DNA from: Epichloe hybrida
Lineage: Eukaryota; Ascomycota; Sordariomycetes; Hypocreales; Clavicipitaceae
DNA length: 64,000 bases
NCBI GenBank assembly: GCA_019022495.1
Contig: JAFEKR010000006.1
Span: 682,001 to 746,000 of the forward strand
Direction: 5' to 3'
A program made the position numbers and the translations under genes. The notes beneath the pieces were generated by a model. The model was not told the DNA's origin. It saw only the letters and a list, made by a program, of their open reading frames with translations, and ran no database searches. Every line of letters begins with the position of its first letter. Position 1 is the first letter of the stretch. Below are positions 55,928 through 64,000 of the stretch, piece by piece.

Positions 55928-58900
55928 ATAGCTACTAATCAACAAGGTCAGGGACCTCCAGTCCCTGATCTTAGTGCGCAAGAGGTTCTAAATAACTAGC
56001 TAAAAGAGCAGGTTATTAAACAACAAAATGCTATCAATCTAGTAATTAAGAAACTAGAGTCCTTAACTTTAGCTATTAATAATAGACCTATAGAGGGTGT
56101 GGAAGCTGCTAAGCCCGCTAGTCAGCAGCAAATTCAGCAGCCTATTCAAGATAAGGCACCTAAATCTAGCTCTGTACAAGCTGCCTTTAATAATTCAATT
56201 ATTAAGGAATTTAATAAGAGGGTTTATAGCTTCCCTAAGACTGCTAAGCTTAAAGGAGCTGAAAATTTCGATCAATGGAAACAAGCCCTAGCTATCCAAT
56301 TTAGAGCTTTAGGCATGCCTAATTTTCTAGATAATCCGGATATTTCTAGGGCGCTAGGGGACGCTAACCAAGCTATTATCCTAATGTTACTAAGGGATAG
56401 TTGTACAGAAGGCCCCTAAGCCGCTATAACTTAGCAAAAATCACCTTAAGAAGCCTATAATTTACTTGTATAGCAGTATTCACATAGCGTTGAAATCCAG
56501 AGGGGGTCCCTATATTCTGAATTTCATAACCTGAATTTTCATGGATTTAAGGGGACTTTAGAAGCCTTTAATGCAGTCTTTAATAATCTACTAGCTAGAT
56601 TATCGATTTCAGGGGTCCTAATTAATCCTATAGATCAGGTTAATCAATATCTTCAATCCCTAAAATCAACCTTCCCTTAGTAGGCTAAGAGGCAACGATT
56701 TAGCATGCGTACAAATAGGGCTATAGGGGTCCCCTTAGAAGCCCTAAATCTTGAATTTCTAATAGCAGACCTTCTAGCTAAACAGAGGGATAAGTTATCT
56801 ACGGTAGCCAAAGCCCTGAATTATAGGGCTAAAGACCTAGAAAAGGGCGCTAAAGATAAAGAAAAGGCCCCTAAAGGTCAGAAGAAAAAGAAAGAAAGCT
56901 CTAAAGAAAATAAGGGCTCTTCTAATTCTAATAAGAAGAAAAAGAAGCAAAAGGGTCAAAAATCAGATAAAAAGAATACTAAAGAACTTACAGAATGTTC
57001 TTTTATGCTAGGAAATTACAACCTTTCTAACGGAGCACTCAATCCATACAAGAAACCTAGCAATTACAAGACTAGTTATAAGAGCTCTAGCGATAGTAGC
57101 TCTAATTCTAGCTCTAGTGATTCGGATAATGAAAAACAAGAAATTAATACCTTAAATGGTTTTAATTATTACAGTAAAGACATAAAAAAGGCCCTATTAT
57201 ATAATACAGGTTTAACCGTACATATAGTTAATTCTAGGGAGGTCTTTAGGGATTTTACCCCTTTTAAGAAGGGGGAATCCAACCCTATTATAACCGGTGG
57301 TGGCCCTATTTATCCTAAGGGTCACGGTAGTGCTGTTTTTGAGGTCTTATATCAAAAGAAACCTAATAAATATAGGACCTTAGTGCTAAAGGATGCTCTA
57401 TATTTTCCTCAGCTTAATGTTAATATAGTTAGTGGCCTTATTCACTATATATCTAGCGGTTGCTTTATAAAAAACCATCTTTATCTTAAAGATAGGTCTT
57501 ATATTGCTGCCCTAGATGTAGAAAAACATGGTTTTTTCTTTCACGTTAAAAACCAATCTACACCAACGTTACATAAAGGGCCCTGTAAAAAATCTCATTA
57601 TATCCGACCTTTTACCTATGCCAGCTTTAGGGGTCATAGCTATCCGATTAGCTACCCTATAGAGGTTCAAATTCCCTCTAAAAAGCCAGATTAGGCTTCT
57701 GATTTAGACGAAATCGCTAAAATCGACGAAGATAATGATATTAAAGAAGTCGTACGGGATAATTTAGGGGATTTAGTCCCTTCTCTAACGCCTATAGCCC
57801 TAGGCTAGGTCCCTTATAAATCTAAAGAAATAGATTTAGGGGTGTTAGAGGGCCTTAGTGGAGGAAAAAGGTCCCTAATACCTCCCTAAGAGGCCTGTGG
57901 TTCTCAAGGGGCCTAGCAGGGGACTGACAGAGAGGGCCCTAATCTAGACCCGAATCTAGACCCTAATTCAGGCCCTAAAGACCTTTAATATCAAAAGTTA
58001 CTAGAACTAGCTAGCCTATGGCATGTACGATTAGGGCACCTAGGGCTTCCTTTGCTAAAGAAAACAAGCCTTATAACTAAAGGAATCCCTGATTTTTCTA
58101 AAATTAAGGATAAAGACTTTAAATGTATAGCTTGTGATCAATCTAAGGCAGTTAGAAGACCTAGGAAATTAGCTATCCCTAACCCCCCTAGAGCTCTAGA
58201 TCGAATAGAGGGGGATACGCTAAAAATCAGCCCTATACTGTACAATAAACAGTTAATTTGCTTATTTCTAGTTGATCGAAAAACTAGATATAAGTGGGTG
58301 TTCTTATTACCAAATAAGGAAGGCCTAACTGTTTATAGGGCTATTAAGGGCTTCTTCAGAGGGCTTAAAAATCAACTAGGTCAATATCCTAGGCACCTTC
58401 ACTTTGATAGGGGCTAAGAAATCGATTCTAGTTGTCAAACCTGGTTAAATTCTAAAGGGATCAAATTTACGACTTCTAGTCCCTATATCCATGAGCAAAA
58501 TGGATTAGCAGAGCGTTCTATTCGTACTATTCTAGATCGATTAAGGGCTACTATCCAGTGGGCAAAATTACCCTTATATCTATGGTGTTTTGTATTACCT
58601 GCAGTTGTTAACCTAGTTAATATAACTGCTAATACCACTAAGGATAAAAGCCCTAAACAACTGCTAGCTAGGGAGCTAAATCAGCCCTGTACGACTGATA
58701 TTAGCAGTATTAGAGCCATAGGATCTCACTGTGAGATTCTAATCCCCCTGGAAAAACAACCTAAAGCCTAGAAGTTAGCAGCTAGGACTATTCCTAGAAG
58801 GTTATTAGCTACACTAGGTTCTAACACCTATCTAGTGTACATCCCCTCTAAAAGGCTAGTTATAAAGACTAGCTTTATTAAGATTATAGAGCCTATAGGT

Positions 58901-60904
58901 CCTGTCTCTAAAGGATTACCTAGGCTTTCTATAGGGGATAACCCTTTAGAGGGGGAAAATGATTTAGAAGATCAGGATCTAAATTAAGGTTTAAAGGATT
59001 ACCCTATAGACAACATAGGAGGTCCCCCTATAGGTCAAGAAAAACACCCTATAGGGCCTGTACAACCTCCTAAGGAACTGATTCTAGAGGCCTTAGAGGA
59101 GGCCACGCCCGTAACTTCCCCAGGAAATCAGATTTCGACTCCGGACCTTGATTTTGATAAAATTACTGACTTCGACCCTAATATTGACCCTATGGATGTT
59201 GATATTAGTTCCCCTTCTTCTCTAGATTTCATAAAAGAAATCTGCTTTAAGGTACGGGAGAAGCTAAAGGAAAACAACCCTAATAGCCCTAAACCTAAGA
59301 CCTGGAAGCAAGCTATATCTAGCCCTGAAAGGGATAAATGGATAGAAGCTACGTATAAGGAATACGAACAGCTTCTAAAGGCTAGTACTTTTAAATTTAT
59401 AGGGAAAGACCAAGTACCTAAGGGCCAAAAAGTACTAAAGAATAGGCTTATTTATAAGCTTAAAAAGGATAAAGAAAATAATCCTTTAAAATACAAGGCC
59501 TGACTCGTTGCTAAGGGATTTATGCAAATCGAAGGTCTAGATTATTTAGAGACCTTTGCAGCCACAAGCATTCCCCCTAGCTAGAGGATTTTACTAGCCC
59601 TAGCGGCTTGGAATAACTGGGAAATCGAACAGGTCGATTTTATAGGAGCTTTTCTTAATAGTAAGCTATAACAACAGATTTATATGGTTATTCCAGACGG
59701 ATTTATCGAATTCCTTAAAGCAAATCCTAAATTAGCTAAATTAGCTAAAAGTTTTGGCTATAAACCTTCTAAAGATCAAGTAATTTTATTACAGAAATCT
59801 TTATATAGCCTAAAACAGAGCTCAAGGGAGTGGCAACAAGCACTAATTGCAGTGCTAAAGTCCCTAGGATTTAGCCCTCTAATTTCTGACCTAGCTATAT
59901 TCTATAATTCCTCCACTAAAACCTTTATCATCACATATGTGGATAATTGTCTTCTAATTAGACCGGATTTACGTTATATCCAAAGACTTAAAAAGAAACT
60001 TCATAAAGTCTATCTAATAGAAGATAGGGGGCTAGCTGAATTCTTCTTAGGGGTTCAAATCGTACGAGATAGACCTAATAGGGTCCTGAAAATTCATTAA
60101 TCTTAGTATATCTCAGAGGCTTTAAATCGATTTAACATGCTAGATAGTAAGCCTATTAGCATACCTCTTTAGCCAGGCGTTTTAGCTACGCAGACTACTA
60201 AGCTTTTAATAGCTAGCGAAATCAAGCTCTATCAGTGCATTATAGGGACTATAATGTACCTAATGTTACTTACAAGGCCGGACGTGGCCTTTACACTTTA
60301 GTGGCTATCTATAGCACTAGCTAGGCCCTATATAGAACACCTAAAAGCAGCTAAAAACCTGCTTAGGTACCGATTAGGGACTAAATTCCTTGCTATAATT
60401 TATAGGGGAGACCCTAAAGGTATAGCTAGTAAAAGCCTAATAGGTTATTGCGATAGTGATTTTGCAGGGGATAAAAAGACCTCTAAATTAACCTACGCTT
60501 ATCTATTTAAGCTAGCTAGCAGACCTATTAGCTGGAAATCAAAGAAAGCTAGTACAATAGCTCTATTAACATTAGAAGCTAAAGCTAACGCTATCTGCGA
60601 GACCTTCCGGGAGCTACAGTGGCTTTAGGGCTTATTTAAGGAGCTAAAAACCCCTATTTCTCCCCCTATCTAAATATATTGCGATAATCAAGGCGCTATA
60701 ACCACTGCCTATAACCCTGCCTTACATAGCCATACAAAGCATACCTTGCTAAAGTTTAACTATATTAGGCAACAGGTTTTAGAGGGTTTAGCTAAGATCG
60801 AATATCTAGATACAAAGTCAATGCCTGCAGACGGTCTAACAAAGCCTCTATCTAGACCTCTTCATCAGGCCTTTATTAAGCTCTTAGGGCTTGATAATCA
60901 CTAA
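55928..60904 (+). pseudogene. Ty1/copia gag-pol polyprotein, one frame with about 24 nonsense codons
   Basis: 1658 codons in a single frame with no frameshift. The start is probably the ATA at 55928 (from ATG), followed by ATNQQGQGPP. Gag ends in a Lys-rich tract (near codon 315-355) without a zinc knuckle. The protease motif NTGLTVHIVNS has Asn426 for the catalytic Asp (57203). Integrase: HHCC zinc site His699, His704, Cys733, Cys736; catalytic Asp763, Asp827, Glu862. Reverse transcriptase: LVAKGF, then YVDN at 1337-1340 (59936) for YVDD. RNase H: CDSDFAGD and ALLTLEAKA from about 1508, then CDNQGA. It ends at TAA 60902. Stops are TAA/TAG from CAA/CAG, and TGA at 59501 where CGA is expected. 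The copy is inactive but only recently so. Confidence 0.93.
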
Positions 60905-61102
60905 AAACCAACAACTAAATCCCTTCAACAGGGAACTAAAAACAACGCTAAAAAGGGAGCTATATTTAACAATAGCTAGGAATTCAAAAGGGGGTCTTTT
61001 ATCTTTTCCTGTTTTTCCCTTTTATCTGTTTTTATCTAAAAGTTCTTGTTTACCCTATATCACTTTGTACGCTTTTAATTAGCTTATACGTAATTCTTTT
61101 GT
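60905..61102 (+). other. Copia 3' untranslated region
   Basis: About 200 bp between the gag-pol stop and the polypurine tract; no gene. A short ORF on the plus strand (60891-61082) overlaps it in another frame and is not supported. Confidence 0.6.
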
Positions 61103-61110
61103 AGAGGGGG
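61103..61110 (+). other. Copia polypurine tract
   Basis: AGAGGGGG immediately before the 3' LTR, the expected plus-strand primer. Confidence 0.85.
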
Positions 61111-61930
61111 TGTTAAAAATAAGACCTATTTTTAGCCCTTTCTAGTTAAAGGACCTTTCTATTACTAGCTTGCATTGCAAGCCTAACAGCTACACTGCAG
61201 CTGTTAACGGTCGCGAAGGTGGCTGTCAATGGCTACGTCGCAGCTGTTAACAGCTGCGACCGACCGTGTGGATGACTAATCCAAATCAATTATCAATTGT
61301 GGATTATTCAATTGCGTTGTGGCTACAAGCGCAGCCACAACCGCAGCGCCACTAGTAATTAGGTAAGCTAGGGTAACGTAAGCAGGTTACCCTATAGCTA
61401 TCTTTGACAGCGATTTTCTCTTTAACTAGAGGTCATACAAAAGTCTTACATATAGCAAATTAAAGCTAGAAGACAGGGCTTTTATTTTATGTAGGAATAT
61501 TTTTTGGACTAAAATTTAGTGCATATGGGTTGCTAGTTTGTATGGTGGTGAGTCGATTTTTTGGATTTTACATACAAATGAATTTTGCGGAAAATAAAAA
61601 GTGGCCCGTAAGACCTCTTTGGCGGTCCGGATCCACTGATACGGTCAGTGGGTATATGAGAGGAAGAAGATCTTTTCAATCTAGCTAGATAGCTAGGCCT
61701 CTCAATCCAACAGCCGCATTGCCCGTACAACGTCACTAAAATCAATTCTATTGGTATATAAGATATCGTAAAAGTCATCTAGATTGAATTCAATTAGTTA
61801 ATAACTGCCAAAACCTTCCATTGCGTTGCGTTGAATAAATATTCAACGTGGTGGTTCTACTAGTCCCCGACCGTAGAGCTACACCTGTACAGCTGTTGCC
61901 AGCTGGCAACTAGCTCCCTACATATCAATA
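61111..61930 (+). repeat. 3' LTR of copia copy 1 (820 bp)
   Basis: Same length and nearly the same sequence as the 5' LTR; the differences visible are mostly C/T or G/A transitions. Followed by GAACC at 61931-61935. Confidence 0.95.
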
Positions 61931-61935
61931 GAACC

Positions 61936-64000
61936 CTAATTAAAATAGTGTTATTGTGGTTTAAGGGTTATAGAGTGACCTTAGGCCCCCTTATCCTAAA
62001 GTCTATAGTAAAGGAAGTTATGCGAATGTTTTATATATATAGAGACCTAAATGCCTTATTAATTACTAATATCCTTGCTATAGACCTTTACGTGTATATA
62101 CCTTAGCTAAAAGAAAATATAAAGCCTTAGGCATAATCCCTAAAGTAAAGATAGTTAGAGCCTTAGAAGTATTAGTTAAATTAGTTAGTAACTAAAGGAA
62201 TTAAGTTAAGGATATATAAGTATACTATAGCTGCTAATAGAAAGATGTCTAACTAGTGTGTAAAACCTATACTAGTACTAAAGGATAAGTCTAACCTATA
62301 GGCTAAGTAATAACTTACTATTAATTATTCTTATGTTAAGGAGGATATACTAGGTAGCTAGTTGCCTTTACTAGCTAAAATTCACGATTAACTATCTAAT
62401 CCTTAGATTAATTCTTACTATGTGTTTAACCTTAAGCATATATACTAGTTAATACCTATAGCATTAGAATTAAGGCATATGTTTACCTTTAATGTCCCTA
62501 GGTTTAGTTAGTTATAACTATCTTATATGCCCTAAGGTTCTTAATTAGCTAGGTTTATAATAACTAAAGTAATAAGGATTACACTTAGTCTAATCCTATT
62601 ACCTTACCCTAAACCCTCTCTTACTGCTCCTTACTCTTAGGTAATCTAAGCGCATTAGCTATATATATAGATAATATCTTCTATAAATATGCTTTATTTA
62701 AGGAGTAGTAGTCTTTTATTAAGGACTATTTACTACCTAAGCTATTATAAACCTTACTAAAACTAAGCTTTAAAAAGGTTTCTCTAGGAATAAATTTAAT
62801 TATTATAGTTAGTTAGGTTTATAAGGCAGGGGGGAAAATATATATTAAACCTAACTAAGCTACAAAGCTAAGGGATTAGCCTACACCTATAAGTTAATCT
62901 AGCGTGCGTTTATTCTTAGGGGCTATTAGACCTTGCTAATAATAGATTAAGAACTATGCTAAGATTACTTAACCTCTTAATTAACTTACTAGGGATATAA
63001 GCTAGTAATAGGGGGATTTAGAGGCTTTATCTTTCTTTATATTAAGGGAGAAAGCCACTACTATCCTAAGTATATATAGGTATATATTTAACTTACTAAC
63101 TTAACTATACTTTAATGCTAGCGGATTTAGTAAAGGGTGTGTAATATTATAAGTCTAAGATAAAGTCCCTTATTCTATTTTATATAATTTATTCCTTTTT
63201 ACTAAGATATAATAGAACTATAGCACTTATAAGTAAGAGCTTTATACTATTATTAAGTTTTATTAGAAGTATAAGCACTTTTTTAAGTTAAGAATAAGAT
63301 TAACTATCTTTATAGATTATAAACCACTTACTATATTTATAACTACTACTAGTTATAAGGGTATTTATGCTAGATAGGTTACTAAGCTAAGGCTATTAAA
63401 CATTAAGATTTATTTTATCTAAGGAAAATAAAATACTACTGCTAATAGGTTATCTTATACTATATTTCTATTAGATAATTATATAAATAATTTAACTAAG
63501 TTTAGGTTAAGGGATATAGTCTAAACTAGTGAATCTAGAAAGATAAAGTTAAAGGATATAAGGAGATATTAAAGACTCTAAAAGCTACTAAGGTTTAGAA
63601 GGAGTTTAATCTTAAGGGGTTAAGCTAGAATATAAGATAGCTAGAGGTATTACCTAGGGTTAAATTACTATAAAGGAAGTACCTAGAGAAGCTATAGTAT
63701 AAAGAAATTATAAGGTTTCTTACTACTAGGAAGTGTTATAAGGGAAATTATAATTATTATACTATTAGAAAAATAGTTATAAAAGTGTAATAGTATAAAC
63801 TTAAGGATAGGGTTCTCTAGTTTAAAGGAAGGCATAATAGATAATATTACCTAGTAAGAGAAGAAGTAGTAAGTGCCCTATAGGAGGCTTATAATAAATC
63901 TAGATATTTTAGAGTAAACCTAACCTAGTAATAGTTAACTTAATTAGTGTTTTAGCCTAGGATAGGTAGTAATATTATTAACTATATTCTAGGGTATATA
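61936..64000 (+). pseudogene. Element Y, Ty3/gypsy reverse transcriptase and RNase H (runs off the end)
   Basis: Reverse transcriptase at about 62450-62930: FNVPRFSQLQLSYMPQGS, then a DNIFYKYALF segment (IDD mutated), KLSFKKVSLG, and LFLGAI. RNase H at about 63110-63490: FGKG-like, YKPLTIF, GIYAR, and GKENKI-type sequence. An integrase zinc-finger-like region may start near 63720. Stops and at least one frame change near 62670 are present. The order fits continuation of the protease at 53875-54180, since copia copy 1 merely splits it. Confidence 0.65.

Larger units (their letters stand above)
54770..61930 (+). mobile_element. Ty1/copia retrotransposon copy 1, full length (7161 bp)
   Basis: Two 820-bp LTRs, an initiator-tRNA half primer site, a leader tandem repeat, one gag-pol frame in the order protease, integrase, reverse transcriptase, RNase H (the Ty1/copia order), and a polypurine tract. 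Perfect GAACC duplication. It is much less mutated than anything around it: the frame has no indel and the LTRs are nearly identical. It is the most recent insertion seen here, yet light RIP has still inactivated it. Confidence 0.97.

Overview
The window looks like a filamentous ascomycete chromosome (spliceosomal introns, a SNF1 kinase of Sordariomycete type, fungal LTR retrotransposons). Most of it is a very AT-rich, gene-poor block. The damage pattern there is that of repeat-induced point mutation (RIP): premature stops are almost all TAA/TAG (from CAA/CAG) plus one clear CGA to TGA, and catalytic Asp codons have become Asn. I cannot name the species.

Layout. (1) 1-2934: normal-composition host DNA with the four-exon SNF1 gene on the minus strand. 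(2) 2935-27521: nested, heavily mutated transposons. They are a non-autonomous hAT-like element (3498-14665) carrying a full-length Ty3/gypsy chromovirus (3973-11861, minus) and a 411-bp MITE (13792-14202); a truncated Ty1/copia copy (14666-17179 and 21882-21939) split by a solo gypsy LTR and by hAT-1 (17180-21873, minus); hAT-2 (21940-27085, plus); and one LTR of an otherwise lost element. (3) 27522-31052: an island of ordinary base composition holding a divergent protein-kinase-like gene on the minus strand and a broken hypothetical gene. (4) 31053-49304: a second full-length chromovirus (31096-41301, plus) with a 2.2-kb hAT-like insertion, then gypsy fragments, hAT-3 (41930-47283, minus) inside an older hAT-like element, and a truncated third chromovirus. 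(5) 49305-64000: a Ty3/gypsy-like element (X) abutting another (Y), which is split by the best preserved element of the window, a 7161-bp Ty1/copia retrotransposon (54770-61930) with two 820-bp LTRs, an initiator-tRNA-Met half-molecule primer site, a polypurine tract, a 5-bp target duplication and one unbroken-frame gag-pol of 1658 codons interrupted only by about two dozen nonsense codons.

How it fits together. Target-site duplications at several junctions let the insertion order be read directly. The three autonomous-type hAT elements and two non-autonomous relatives share one 3' architecture: terminal repeat, 10-bp minisatellite, conserved block of about 180 bp, 9-bp array. No transposon protein here appears functional as it stands. 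The only confident intact host genes are SNF1 and, with less certainty, the kinase-like gene at 28884-29882. The observations most worth checking are the element-linked minisatellites, a possible antisense ORF in the chromovirus 3' region, a 138-bp copia-LTR-derived insertion with its own target duplication, a perfect 49-bp foldback, and possible self-priming of the chromovirus.
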